Assembly: GCF_001013905.1 (NCBI RefSeq)
Contig: NZ_LN831790.1
Span: 4,912,001-4,976,000 of the forward strand
Direction of reading: 5' to 3'
Source: Streptomyces leeuwenhoekii
Lineage (GTDB): Bacteria; Actinomycetota; Actinomycetes; Streptomycetales; Streptomycetaceae
Length of the DNA stretch: 64,000 nucleotides
Notes under the pieces: generated by a model
Databases searched by the model: none
Seen by the model: the letters and a program-made list of their open reading frames with translations, nothing else
What the model was told of the DNA's origin: nothing
Shown here: positions 1-7,940 of the stretch, piece by piece
Position numbering within the stretch: position 1 is the stretch's first letter
How the letters are laid out: every line of letters begins with the position of its first letter
Made by a program: the position numbers and the translations under genes

Positions 1-432
1 AGCGTCGTCGACAACCGCATCGCCAGCGGTGCGGCCATGCAGGCGGTCCTCGGCACGATGGCGGTCTTCGCCGCCGTGCTGGTCGCCTACAAGGCGGGCT
101 GGATCCGCGTCAACCGCCGCTTCGTCGGCTTCGTGATGGCCGCGGCGCTCGGCTTCGTCCTGCTGATGGCGGTGAACCTGCTGTTCGCCGTGTTCGGCGG
201 CGGTGACGGCCTCGGCTTCCGCAGCGGTGCCCTCGGTGTCGTCTTCGGCGTCATCGGCGTGCTGCTCGGCGCCTGCTTCCTCGCCCTGGACTTCAAGCAG
301 GTCGAGGACGGCGTCGCCTACGGCGCCCCCCGTGAGGAGGCGTGGCTGGCCGCCTTCGGCCTGACGCTGACGCTGGTGTGGATCTACCTGGAGTTCCTGC
401 GCCTCATCTCGATCCTCAACAGCAACGACTAG
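1..432 (+). CDS. Bax inhibitor-1/YccA-type membrane protein, 5' truncated by window edge
   Basis: The frame is open from base 1, so the true start lies outside the window; 143 residues are visible. It is an integral membrane protein of the Bax inhibitor-1/YccA type. The visible part has about four hydrophobic segments, the acidic stretch LALDFKQVEDGV between two of them, and the C-terminal helix with EFLRLISIL that ends this family. The methionine at 37 lies inside a family-conserved stretch (AAMQAVLGT) and is not the start. Family proteins of Streptomyces are about 280-300 residues, so roughly the N-terminal half is missing. The molecular role in bacteria is not established. A strong hairpin follows at 472-498. 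Confidence 0.8.
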   Translation, partial: SVVDNRIASGAAMQAVLGTMAVFAAVLVAYKAGWIRVNRRFVGFVMAAALGFVLLMAVNLLFAVFGGGDGLGFRSGALGVVFGVIGVLLGACFLALDFKQVEDGVAYGAPREEAWLAAFGLTLTLVWIYLEFLRLISILNSND

Positions 433-471
433 CACCCCTCGCGAGAGCACCTCGCCCACGCAGGCGTGCGG

Positions 472-498
472 AAGGGCCCCGGATCATCCGGGGCCCTT
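472..498. terminator. Rho-independent-like hairpin
   Basis: Perfect inverted repeat with 13-base arms (AAGGGCCCCGGAT / ATCCGGGGCCCTT) around a single base. It lies 40 bases after the YccA-type gene, upstream of the convergent DUF4287 gene, and can serve both strands. Confidence 0.8.
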
Positions 499-539
499 CG
501 TCGTACCCGGATCGTCGTACCCGGATCGTCGTACCCGGA
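498..539. repeat. Three tandem copies of a 14-bp unit
   Basis: TCGTCGTACCCGGA occurs three times head to tail without mismatch, directly against the terminator hairpin and between two convergent genes. No coding function is visible. Confidence 0.9.
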
Positions 540-618
540 GCCGTGCGCGCCACCGCGCGCCGGCGGGCCCGTCGCACTCCCTCGGCCCACCGATCCGGAC
601 GGCGGCGGACCTACGGGC

Positions 619-846
619 CTAGAGCAGCCTGCGCGCGGCCCGTCGCAGGTCGTACTCGTGAATGATCGCCTTGGCGTGGCCGTAGGCGAGATTGTGTTCG
701 TGGCGCAGCCAGCTGACCTTCTCCTCGAAGCGGAGGGCCGGGCCTTCCTCGACGGTGCGCAGCCAGTCGGAGATCTCACGACCGGTGCAGTGGGGGATGC
801 GGGCGAGCAGATTGCGGTGGGTCTCCTCGGAGAAGACTTGGGACAT
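619..846 (-). CDS. DUF4287-type small protein
   Basis: A 75-residue soluble protein. The N-terminal part resembles the DUF4287 fold (MSQVFSEETH..., GREISDWL), with a helical charged middle (FEEKVSWLRHEH) and an Arg-rich tail. The start at 846 is fixed by GGAGG five bases upstream. Proteins like this are common, small and single-copy in Streptomyces; no function is known. It converges with the YccA-type gene and runs divergently from the gene at 948. Confidence 0.75.
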   Translation of the reverse strand: MSQVFSEETHRNLLARIPHCTGREISDWLRTVEEGPALRFEEKVSWLRHEHNLAYGHAKAIIHEYDLRRAARRLL

Positions 847-935
847 CGGCGCCTCCGGACGTATGGGTGTGAGCCGGTCCTTCGACTCACCGTGCCCGAG
901 CGTTCGCCCGTTGGCAACAGTCCCGGTGGGCCGCG

Positions 936-941
936 TACGCT
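936..941 (+). promoter_or_regulatory. -10 hexamer of a probable leaderless gene
   Basis: TACGCT lies six bases before the GTG at 948 and no Shine-Dalgarno sequence is present. This spacing puts the transcription start at or next to the start codon. No clear -35 was seen. Confidence 0.5.
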
Positions 942-947
942 CACGCC

Positions 948-1259
948 GTGGTTGATACGACGCCTCTGACCCGTGCCGTGGATCACTTCGCCGACCGGCT
1001 GCGGGCGGCCCCGCAGAGCCGGCTGCAACGGGGCGCCGCGGCCGAGGCGCTCGCGCTGGCCAGGGAGCTGGCGCGCCGGGCCCAGCTCGCCGAGGAGCCG
1101 GGCGCGCAACCCCGCGAGATGCCCGACGCGGGGATGTTCGCCGCCGCCGACCAGATCACCGTCGCCGCCCACGACCTGGCGCTCGTCCTGGGCAGCGATG
1201 CCGAGGTGGCCGAGGCGGTGCGGCTGGTGACCGAGGCGCAGAAACGCGCCGGAGTGTGA
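948..1259 (+). CDS. Conserved hypothetical helical protein
   Basis: A 103-residue, Ala/Arg/Leu-rich, entirely helical protein with no membrane segment or signal peptide. I do not recognise a domain. The GTG start follows a TACGCT hexamer by six bases with no ribosome-binding site, so a leaderless transcript is likely. Third-position GC is very high, as in neighbouring real genes, and the reading frame fills the space between the divergent DUF4287 gene and the convergent gene at 1297. It is probably a lineage-specific actinomycete protein. Confidence 0.65.
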   Translation: MVDTTPLTRAVDHFADRLRAAPQSRLQRGAAAEALALARELARRAQLAEEPGAQPREMPDAGMFAAADQITVAAHDLALVLGSDAEVAEAVRLVTEAQKRAGV

Positions 1260-1296
1260 GGCCCGGCGCGCGGCGCGCGGGCGGACGGGCCCGCGG

Positions 1297-2079
1297 TTAC
1301 AGCGACGCGATGACGCGGTCCGCCAGGACGTACACCGTCTCCCCGCCGCAGGCGAAGGTGAGCGCGTAGGCGCCCGAGACGCCGGAACCGCCGAGCAGGA
1401 CCGGGACGTCGCCCGCGCGCAGCGCGGCGGCCAGGCGGTCCGCGGTCTCCCGGTGCCCCGGGGTCATGCACAGGGTGGTGCCGTCGGCGAAGACGTAGAC
1501 GTCCAGCGTGCCGAGCGGGCCGGGGCGGACGTCCGTCAGCTCGACGCGGGCGGCGGCCAGCTCCTCCAGCGTGGCGGCGGTGCGCTCGTGGTCGTTCACC
1601 ACGGGCGACGGGGCCGGGACGAAGTCCGGGTGGGAGGGGTGGCGACGGCGGGCCGCGGCCAGCTCGGGGGAGTCCCCGGCGGTCTCGTCGGCGTCCGCGC
1701 CGGACTCGGCCACCGGCTCCAGGCCCGCGAAGTCGGCCTGCCGGGGCAGGTAGAGCTCGCTGTCGGGCAGACCCAGCAGCAGCGGCGCGTCGGAGGCGTC
1801 GCGGGCCTCCTGGGCGGCCCAGAAGGCCCGCGCCTCGGCGAGCTCCCGCTCGCGTTCCTCGGCCAGCGCCTCGGCGACGGCGGCGCGTATCTCGGCCGCG
1901 TCGGCGGTGGTGCGGGCGGCGGGAACGAGGCCCCGGGCCGCGACGGCGCGGCTCTCGGCCAGCTCGGTGTGCAGGGCCGCCACCTGCCGGCGCAGCACCT
2001 GGATGCTGCGCAGGACGGCGACGCCCACGGCGCCGGTGGCGGCCGTGGTGAGCAGCAGGGCGATCGGCATGGCGCTCAC
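1297..2079 (-). CDS. Membrane-anchored protein of unknown function
   Basis: A 260-residue protein with one N-terminal membrane segment (about residues 4-25), then a coiled-coil-like charged region (about 28-95), an acidic low-complexity linker (about 120-165) and a compact C-terminal domain (about 170-258) with TLDVYVFADGTTLCM and a terminal GGETVYVLADRV. The GTG at 2079 has GGGAG seven bases upstream; the ATG three codons later is an alternative. The architecture suggests a cytoplasmic domain tethered to the membrane. I recognise no function. It converges with the gene at 948. Confidence 0.65.
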   Translation of the reverse strand: MSAMPIALLLTTAATGAVGVAVLRSIQVLRRQVAALHTELAESRAVAARGLVPAARTTADAAEIRAAVAEALAEERERELAEARAFWAAQEARDASDAPLLLGLPDSELYLPRQADFAGLEPVAESGADADETAGDSPELAAARRRHPSHPDFVPAPSPVVNDHERTAATLEELAAARVELTDVRPGPLGTLDVYVFADGTTLCMTPGHRETADRLAAALRAGDVPVLLGGSGVSGAYALTFACGGETVYVLADRVIASL

Positions 2080-2383
2080 GGACGTACTCCCGGTTTCAAA
2101 GTCGACCCCCGACTTCCTACATCAGCTTGAACGGCGGACTAACCCCCTGTCAGTGCGTAACGTCACGAAACGGACAGGGGCAGGGGGTGGGAGGTTCCGG
2201 TGGGGCTGCTCTGACCTGCGTGGATTACCGGTACGAGGGAGATAGGTCACATCCTGGGGGAGATTGGGTCACGAAACGGCCCGGAGCCCCGGGTTTCCGG
2301 AGTTCCGGGCCAAAGCGTCGCGACGCGTCGACCGGCCGCTACGGACCGTCGACCGGCGGCGGGCGCGCGGCGGACGGGAGGGT
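2080..2383. other. Intergenic region with inverted and direct repeats
   Basis: No gene is seen in these 304 bases. An inverted repeat (CCCCTGTC at 2144-2151 and GACAGGGG at 2173-2180) and two direct copies of GTCACGAAACGG (2162-2173 and 2268-2279) lie upstream of the minus-strand gene starting at 2079. These could be regulator sites. The thiolase ends at 2384 on the same strand. Confidence 0.5.
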
Positions 2384-3604
2384 CTAGCTGAGCCGCTCGA
2401 TGACCATGGCCATGCCCTGGCCGCCGCCGACGCACATCGTCTCCAGGCCGAACTGCTTGTCGTGCCACTGGAGGGAGTTGATGAGCGTGGCGGTGATCCG
2501 GGCGCCGGTCATGCCGAACGGGTGGCCGACGGCGATGGCGCCGCCGTTGACGTTCAGCTTCTCCAGCGGGATGCCGAGCTCCCGGTAGGAGGGGATCACC
2601 TGGGCGGCGAACGCCTCGTTGATCTCCACCAGGTCGATGTCGTCGATGGTCAGGCCCGCCCGCTTCAGGGCCTGCCGGGAGGCTTCGACCGGACCGAGGC
2701 CCATGATCTCGGGGGAGAGGCCGGAGACGCCGGTGGAGACGATCCGGGCCAGCGGGGTGAGGCCGAGCTCGCGGGCCTTGGTGTCGCTCATGACGACCAG
2801 GGCCGCGGCGCCGTCGTTCAGCGGGCAGCAGTTGCCGGCGGTGACCAGGCCGTCGGGGCGGAAGGCCGGCTTCAGGCCCGCCACGCCCTCCATCGTCACG
2901 CCGGGGCGGGGCCCGTCGTCCTTGGAGACCACCGTGCCGTCGGGCAGCGTGACCGGGGTGATCTCGCGCTCCCAGAAGCCGTTCTTGATGGCTTCCTCGG
3001 CGAGGTTCTGCGAGCGGACGCCGAACTCGTCCATCTCCTGGCGGGTCACGCCCTTGAGCCGGGCGAGGTTCTCGGCGGTCTGCCCCATCGCGATGTACGG
3101 GTCGGGCAGCAGGCCGTCCTCGCGCGGGTCGTGCCAGGTGGTCCCCTCCTGCTCGGCGACGGCGGCGGTGCGCGCCTCCGCCTCCGCGAAGAGCGGGTTG
3201 TGCGTGTCCGGGAGGTTGTCGGAGTTGCCCTTGGTGTAGCGGGACACCATCTCGACACCGGCCGAGATGAAGACGTCGCCCTCGCCGGCCTTGATGGCGT
3301 GCAGGGCCATGCGGGAGGTCTGCAGGGACGAGGAGCAGTACCGGGTGACCGTGCAGCCGGGCAGGTGGTCCATGCCCATCTGCACGGCGACGATCCGGCC
3401 GAGGTTGCTGCCCTGCTCGCCGCCGGGCAGGCCGCAGCCGAGCATCAGGTCGTCGATGTCCTTCGGGTCCAGCTCGGGCACCTTGGCGAGGGCCGCCTGG
3501 ACGATCGTGGCGGTCAGGTCGTCGGGGCGCAGGTCCTTCAGGGAGCCCTTGAAAGCGCGCCCGATGGGGGAGCGGGCGGCAGAGACGATCACGGCTTCGG
3601 GCAT
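2384..3604 (-). CDS. Acetyl-CoA acetyltransferase (thiolase)
   Basis: A full-length thiolase, 406 residues, that condenses two acetyl-CoA or cleaves 3-ketoacyl-CoA with CoA. All three catalytic elements are present: nucleophile Cys90 (RYCSSSLQ), His361 ([10 protein letters not shown]) and Cys391 ([10 protein letters not shown]). Fatty-acid oxidation or short-chain acyl-CoA metabolism is the likely role; the sequence alone does not fix the chain length. GTG and ATG are adjacent at 3607 and 3604. The ATG is preferred because GGAG lies five bases before it. It is transcribed alone, downstream of an AAGCGCTT dyad at about 3711-3726 that could be a TetR-type operator. Confidence 0.92.
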   Translation of the reverse strand: MPEAVIVSAARSPIGRAFKGSLKDLRPDDLTATIVQAALAKVPELDPKDIDDLMLGCGLPGGEQGSNLGRIVAVQMGMDHLPGCTVTRYCSSSLQTSRMALHAIKAGEGDVFISAGVEMVSRYTKGNSDNLPDTHNPLFAEAEARTAAVAEQEGTTWHDPREDGLLPDPYIAMGQTAENLARLKGVTRQEMDEFGVRSQNLAEEAIKNGFWEREITPVTLPDGTVVSKDDGPRPGVTMEGVAGLKPAFRPDGLVTAGNCCPLNDGAAALVVMSDTKARELGLTPLARIVSTGVSGLSPEIMGLGPVEASRQALKRAGLTIDDIDLVEINEAFAAQVIPSYRELGIPLEKLNVNGGAIAVGHPFGMTGARITATLINSLQWHDKQFGLETMCVGGGQGMAMVIERLS

Positions 3605-3668
3605 CACGGCTCCAGAGGCGGTACGGATACGGGTCGGCAGGGCTGGTTGGGAAGTTACCCGGCCGTAT

Positions 3669-3704
3669 GGCCAGGGTCACGGGTCGCGCGGTGTGACCCT
3701 GGCC
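3669..3704. terminator. Hairpin between SGNH hydrolase and thiolase genes
   Basis: Perfect 12-base arms (GGCCAGGGTCAC / GTGACCCTGGCC) around a 12-base loop. It lies after the stop of the minus-strand SGNH gene and before the thiolase start on the same strand, so it could be a terminator of the former or a leader element of the latter. No U-tract is present. Confidence 0.45.
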
Positions 3705-3710
3705 GCAATT

Positions 3711-3726
3711 TACTAAGCGCTTGCTT
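3711..3726. promoter_or_regulatory. AAGCGCTT dyad, possible acyl-CoA regulator operator
   Basis: The segment TACTAAGCGCTTGCTT contains a perfect eight-base dyad (3715-3722) with partly symmetric flanks, 107 bases upstream of the thiolase start. Its AT-rich flank includes promoter-like TAGTAA on the minus strand. TetR-type regulators of fatty-acid genes often use such sites; which protein binds here is unknown. Confidence 0.4.
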
Positions 3727-3758
3727 TCTCCCTGGTCCGGCCGTGCGGCCGGGGCGCG

Positions 3759-4784
3759 TCACGACGGCTGGGCCGAAGCGGCCGGCTCCGCCTCGGTCAC
3801 CCGGCGCCGCCTGCGCCGCTTGAGCAGCGCCCACGGGCCGCGCGGCCCGGCCGGCATCGCGGCCGCGACCTCGGTGCCCGCCTCGGACGCCGCCTCCGCC
3901 GCCGCCCGCGCCACCGGCAGGAAGCCCTCGCGGCGGGAGACGTCGGGCCGCTCCTCCTCCGCCGGCCACAGCCCGAGCGCCGCGCAGACGGTCGGCAGCA
4001 CCGCCATCGCCGCCGTGGCGTACCCCTCCGCCGAGGGGTGGTAGTTGTCCGGGCCGAACAGCTCGCGCGGGTTGGCCGCGAACTCCGGGCCCAGCAGGTC
4101 GCCCAGCGACACCGTGCGCCCGCCCTGTTCGACGACCCCGATCGTCTGGGCCGCCGCGAGCTGCCGCGAGACCCGCCGGGCCAGCCAGCGCAGCGGCTGC
4201 CGCACCGGCTCGATCGTGCCCAGGTCGGGGCAGGTGCCGACCACCACCTCCGCGCCGGCCGTGCGCAGCCGCCGTACCGCCGTGGCCAGGCAGCGCACCG
4301 AACGCGTCGCGGGCATGCGGTGGGTGACGTCATTGGCGCCGACCATGATCACGCAGATGTCGGGGGCCCGGGCGGGATCGGCCAGCACCAGCGAGACCTG
4401 CCGGTCCAGATCGTCGGACCGGGCTCCGGGCACCGCCACCGACCGCAGCGCCACCGGACGCTCGGCCACCGCGGCCAGCCCCGACGCCAGCAGCGCCCCC
4501 GGCGTCTGTCCGGCCCGGTGCACCCCCTGCCCGGCGGCGGTGGAGTCGCCCAGCATCACCAGCCGCAGCGGCGGCTGGCCGGCCGGGGGCTCCGTGCCGC
4601 CGTACAGCCCCTCCGCGTTCGGCACCCGCGGGGGCGTGCCGATGCCCACCCGCCGCCTCGCCAGGTGCATCTCCGCCAGCAGCAGGCCCACCGCCGCCGC
4701 CCCGGCCAGACCGAGCCCGCCACCGCCGTATGCCGCGCCGGCCGCGATCCGCCGGGCCACCCTCGCCCTCGCCATGCTCGTCAT
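3759..4784 (-). CDS. SGNH/GDSL-family hydrolase, membrane anchored
   Basis: A 341-residue esterase-like protein. A hydrophobic stretch near the N terminus (about residues 14-34) acts as a signal anchor. The SGNH blocks follow: VMLGDSTAAGQG (nucleophile Ser), the Gly-containing block II, VGANDVTHR (Asn) and DNYHPSAEG (catalytic Asp and His). The C-terminal region after about residue 260 is Ala/Arg-rich and probably disordered. The start is placed at 4784 because AAGGAGGT lies 11 bases upstream; a longer frame to 4847 lacks a site. The family acts on ester-linked acyl groups of lipids or polysaccharides; the substrate here is unknown. It is divergent from cbs. Confidence 0.82.
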   Translation of the reverse strand: MTSMARARVARRIAAGAAYGGGGLGLAGAAAVGLLLAEMHLARRRVGIGTPPRVPNAEGLYGGTEPPAGQPPLRLVMLGDSTAAGQGVHRAGQTPGALLASGLAAVAERPVALRSVAVPGARSDDLDRQVSLVLADPARAPDICVIMVGANDVTHRMPATRSVRCLATAVRRLRTAGAEVVVGTCPDLGTIEPVRQPLRWLARRVSRQLAAAQTIGVVEQGGRTVSLGDLLGPEFAANPRELFGPDNYHPSAEGYATAAMAVLPTVCAALGLWPAEEERPDVSRREGFLPVARAAAEAASEAGTEVAAAMPAGPRGPWALLKRRRRRRVTEAEPAASAQPS

Positions 4785-4956
4785 GCGTCCCCGCCACCTC
4801 CTTCGAGCCGTACACCCACTGCTTGCCCCGTACGGACCGTCGCCCAATCTCGACGGGGTGTGAACGGCTGTCTCGCCCGCTGACGGCAGAGCCCGGGGTC
4901 CTTCGTGCGGATCACGACCCGGCGGGCGCGGTGCCGGGCCCGCGAGCTCCGCATGA

Positions 4957-4975
4957 TCCGAACGAGAGGCCCTAG
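4957..4975. repeat. 19-bp direct repeat, copy 1
   Basis: TCCGAACGAGAGGCCCTAG recurs without mismatch at 6808-6826, on the other side of the cbs gene. In this copy the 3' end merges into TAGGCT (4973-4978), a plausible -10 for cbs. Confidence 0.75.
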
Positions 4976-5024
4976 GCTGGCGGAACCATCACGACCACAC
5001 CTTTTGCAGCATCCGGAGACAACG

Positions 5025-6413
5025 GTGCAATTCCACGACTCGATGATCAGCCTCGTCGGCAACACCCCGCTGGTGCGGCTCAACAGCGTGACCAAGGGCA
5101 TCAGGGCGACCGTCCTGGCCAAGGTGGAGTACTTCAATCCGGGCGGCTCGGTGAAGGACCGCATCGCCCTGCGCATGATCGAGGCGGCCGAGCAGAGCGG
5201 CGAGCTGAAGCCCGGCGGCACGATCGTCGAGCCCACCAGCGGCAACACGGGCGTCGGACTCGCCATCGTGGCCCAGCAGAAGGGCTACAAGTGCATCTTC
5301 GTCTGCCCGGACAAGGTGTCGACCGACAAGATCAACGTACTGCGCGCCTACGGCGCCGAGGTGGTGGTGTGCCCGACGGCGGTCGACCCGGAGCACCCGG
5401 ACTCCTACTACAACGTCTCCGACCGCCTGGTCCGCGAGACCCCCGGCGCCTGGAAGCCCGACCAGTACTCCAACCCCAACAACCCCCTCTCCCACTATCA
5501 CTCGACCGGCCCCGAGCTGTGGGAGCAGACGGAGGGCAGGATCACCCACTTCGTGGCGGGCGTCGGCACCGGCGGCACCATCTCCGGCACCGGCCGCTAC
5601 CTGAAGGAGGCCAGTGACGGCCGGGTGAAGGTCATCGGCGCCGACCCGGAGGGCTCGGTCTACTCGGGCGGCTCCGGACGGCCGTATCTCGTCGAGGGCG
5701 TCGGCGAGGACTTCTGGCCGACCGCCTACGACCGGACGGTCGCCGACGAGATCTTGGCCGTCTCCGACAAGGACTCCTTCCAGATGACCCGGCGGCTGGC
5801 CAAGGAGGAGGGCCTGCTGGTGGGCGGCTCCTGCGGCATGGCCGTCGTCGCCGCGCTGCGGGTGGCCGAGCGGCTGACCGAGGACGACGTGGTGGTCGTG
5901 CTGCTGCCGGACAGCGGACGCGGCTACCTCAGCAAGATCTTCAACGACGAGTGGATGGCCGACTACGGCTTCCTGGACGACGCCGGGCCCAGCGCGCGCG
6001 TCGGCGACGTCCTGGAGCACAAGGAGGGCGGCTCCATCCCGTCCCTGGTCCACATGCACCCCGACGAGACGGTCGGCCAGGCCATCGACGTGCTGCGCGA
6101 GTACGGCGTCTCCCAGATGCCGATCGTCAAGCCCGGCGCCGGCCACCCGGACGTGATGGCCGCCGAGGTCGTCGGCTCGGTCGTGGAACGGGAGCTGCTG
6201 GACGCCCTGTTCACCCAGCGGGCCGCGCTCGACGACCCGCTGGAGCGGCACATGTCCGCCCCGCTGCCGCAGGTCGGCTCCGGGGAGCCGGTCGAGGACC
6301 TGATGACCGTGCTCGGCACGGCGGACGCGGCGATCGTCCTCGTCGAGGGCAAGCCGACCGGCGTGGTCAGCCGGCAGGACCTGCTGGCCTTCCTCGCCGG
6401 GGGCGGGAAGTGA
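5025..6413 (+). CDS. cbs: Cystathionine beta-synthase
   Basis: A 462-residue fold-type II PLP enzyme that joins serine (or an activated serine) with homocysteine to give cystathionine in reverse transsulfuration. The PLP lysine is Lys44 (GGSVKDRIA). The phosphate-binding loops TSGNTG and GTGGTISGTG follow, and CBS-domain sequence occupies about residues 335-460. That C-terminal regulatory module separates it from plain cysteine synthases (about 310 residues). The GTG start has GGAG six bases upstream; an upstream ATG in frame lacks one. TAGGCT at 4973 is the likely -10. It is a single-gene unit, divergent from the SGNH gene. Confidence 0.9.
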   Translation: MQFHDSMISLVGNTPLVRLNSVTKGIRATVLAKVEYFNPGGSVKDRIALRMIEAAEQSGELKPGGTIVEPTSGNTGVGLAIVAQQKGYKCIFVCPDKVSTDKINVLRAYGAEVVVCPTAVDPEHPDSYYNVSDRLVRETPGAWKPDQYSNPNNPLSHYHSTGPELWEQTEGRITHFVAGVGTGGTISGTGRYLKEASDGRVKVIGADPEGSVYSGGSGRPYLVEGVGEDFWPTAYDRTVADEILAVSDKDSFQMTRRLAKEEGLLVGGSCGMAVVAALRVAERLTEDDVVVVLLPDSGRGYLSKIFNDEWMADYGFLDDAGPSARVGDVLEHKEGGSIPSLVHMHPDETVGQAIDVLREYGVSQMPIVKPGAGHPDVMAAEVVGSVVERELLDALFTQRAALDDPLERHMSAPLPQVGSGEPVEDLMTVLGTADAAIVLVEGKPTGVVSRQDLLAFLAGGGK

Positions 6414-6822
6414 CCGGCGAACCGGCGGTGACCTCGCGGTGAACTCCCGGCGCGGGCGGCCGGCCCGGCCCGGCGGCCGCCCGCGCGGACTTCGCGGAAG
6501 TGGTACGAGCGCGTCACGTCCGCGCAGCACACGCTTAACACGGCACCGGCACAGTAGGGGGTGTCGGCAGGCGAGCGGGCATCTCCCAGGCGTTCAGCCC
6601 GGGGGAAGGCTCCCCGCCCGGTCCGGCACCGTACGGCGCCAGGGACTTTCCGGAGCGGCTCCCGGACCTCCATGGACGCCACGGACGCGGCGGCCGGTCT
6701 CCGGCCGCCCCGCGTCCCTCGCGGGGACCGCCGTCGTCCCGCCCCCCGGCAACCGGGGGTGCGGCGGTCCCCGCGTAACTCTTCTCCCGCGGGTCCCGAC
6801 GCGGGACTCCGAACGAGAGGCC
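6414..6822. other. Intergenic region, no gene seen
   Basis: About 410 bases between the ends of cbs and the minus-strand gene at 6823. Short frames here are Arg/Pro-rich and unconvincing. It holds a large hairpin at 6720-6775 and ends at the second copy of the 19-bp repeat. Confidence 0.6.
6720..6775. terminator. Large nested hairpin
   Basis: Outer arms CGCGGGGACCGCCG (6720-6733) and CGGCGGTCCCCGCG (6762-6775) are perfect, with a second inner CCCCGG/CCGGGG stem. It lies between two convergent genes and probably terminates both. Confidence 0.65.
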
Positions 6823-6826
6823 CTAG
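6808..6826. repeat. 19-bp direct repeat, copy 2
   Basis: Exact match to 4957-4975. This copy contains the stop codon of the minus-strand gene at 6823. Confidence 0.75.
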
Positions 6827-7254
6827 CTCTCCCGGTCGTCGTCCGGGGAGGGCTTGCGGCGGCGGAAGAGTCCGGGGTCGGTGCGGACCGCCTGGACGAC
6901 GTTGACGCCGACGATGCCGGCCCAGGCGACGAGCAGCCCGGGCAGATGGCCGGTGCCGCCGCCGATCGCCGACAGCGGGATGGCCAGGACCAGCGAGACG
7001 ATCCCGAAGCCGAAGCGCTCGCCCCAGGAGTCCGTGGGCGCCGCCGACCGGTCGTCGCGCGCCGCCGCCATCTGCTGCTCGGCCAACTGCCGGCGCACCC
7101 GGCGCTCGACCGTGTCGTCGATGCGCTGGTCGACCTTCTCCAGGAAGGACTCGACCAGTGCGGCCTCGTACTCCTCGCCCAGTTCCCCGCGGGCCCGCAA
7201 GGTGGCGTCGAGGTCCTTCTTCAGATCGGATTCCCGCGCGTCCATCGCCGTCAT
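6823..7254 (-). CDS. Small two-helix membrane protein, unknown function
   Basis: A 143-residue protein with a charged coiled-coil-like N-terminal half (EKVDQRIDDTVERRVRRQLAEQ) and two hydrophobic segments in the C-terminal half (about residues 80-98 and 100-118), then a basic/acidic tail. The architecture is frequent in Streptomyces integral membrane proteins of unknown role. The start at 7254 is inferred from TAGCGT seven bases upstream with no Shine-Dalgarno sequence (leaderless); an internal ATG three codons later is possible. It lies directly downstream of the permease remnant on the same strand. Confidence 0.65.
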   Translation of the reverse strand: MTAMDARESDLKKDLDATLRARGELGEEYEAALVESFLEKVDQRIDDTVERRVRRQLAEQQMAAARDDRSAAPTDSWGERFGFGIVSLVLAIPLSAIGGGTGHLPGLLVAWAGIVGVNVVQAVRTDPGLFRRRKPSPDDDRES

Positions 7255-7261
7255 GCGCCCC

Positions 7262-7267
7262 ACGCTA
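7262..7267 (-). promoter_or_regulatory. -10 hexamer of a probable leaderless gene
   Basis: TAGCGT on the minus strand, seven bases before the ATG at 7254. It overlaps the stop codon of the upstream permease remnant (7265-7267). Confidence 0.45.
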
Positions 7268-7683
7268 GGGAGCGGCGCGGCCGGCCGCACTGGGGGTAGC
7301 CCCCGTATCCGGGCGGAGGTCACCGGGCCGGGGCGTGCGCCGGGCGAGCAGCCGGTACAGCAGCGCCGGTACGGCCAGGCCCACGATCCACGAGACGTCC
7401 GCCCCGCCGAGCCGCTCCACCAGCGGCCCGGTGCAGAAGTACGTCACCAGGAACGGGAGCTGTGCGAGCAGGCCCACCGCGTAGACCACGAGCGCGTCCG
7501 GGCGCCAGGCGCCGTAGCGGCCCCGCGGGTCGGACAGGGCCGGGATGCCGTAGCGCTCCTTGGGGATCAGGTAGTAGTCGGCCAGTTGATCACCGACCAC
7601 GGGGTGAACCGGGAGAAGGCTCTGCCGTGGCGCTCGTCGTCCGGGACGACGTCGACCGAGCGCAGTTCGACGAACTGGGTCAT
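7265..7683 (-). pseudogene. Remnant of an NCS1-type cytosine/purine permease
   Basis: A broken transporter gene. The first about 30 codons from the ATG at 7683 read MTQFVELRSVDVV... up to ERHGRAFSRFTPW, the usual beginning of a cytosine/purine permease. The frame then shifts near 7585-7600 and runs to a stop as VINWPTTT. The adjacent frame carries only the C-terminal part of such a transporter: DQLADYYLIPKERY, the block GRYGAWRPDAL, two membrane helices and a basic tail. Intact family members are about 480 residues, so about 350 residues from the middle are gone and the join is out of frame. It sits upstream of the histidine genes, divergent from the RpiR regulator, and may once have been regulated with them. 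Confidence 0.8.
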
Positions 7684-7701
7684 GCGAGGCCCCTCGGTCG
7701 G

Positions 7702-7719
7702 CTGTATAAAGGTATGCAG
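7702..7719. promoter_or_regulatory. AT-rich imperfect dyad upstream of the permease remnant
   Basis: CTGTATAAAGGTATGCAG is an imperfect palindrome (CTG-ATA / TAT-CAG) in an unusually AT-rich stretch just upstream of the dead permease and divergent from the rpiR-type gene. It may be a surviving operator. Confidence 0.4.
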
Positions 7720-7940
7720 AGTTCTTGTTCGCTGAATAGGTTGTCGATGCCCGCGCGTCGGTCCGCGGTGACGGCCGACCGAAGGGCGAGACCGGAGGTC
7801 CGGTTCGAGGAGGGTGTGCGTGAGATGTCGTCCCGGAGGGTGGACACGGGGCCGCGTGCGGACGTTGTAGCCTCCCGGGACGTGACGGTGGCGGACCGGC
7901 CGGGCGGGCGGCGCACGGACATCTGGAGGGGGAGCACGTC

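Noticed and set aside
2157..2171. GTAAC-N5-GAAAC resembling a GlnR box
   Set aside because: The spacing is five instead of the usual six bases and no second half follows, so GlnR control was not claimed.
4957..6826. The 19-bp repeat considered as target-site duplication of a mobile element
   Set aside because: The gene between the copies is a core metabolic gene with normal composition and no transposase; 19 bp is too long for a typical duplication.
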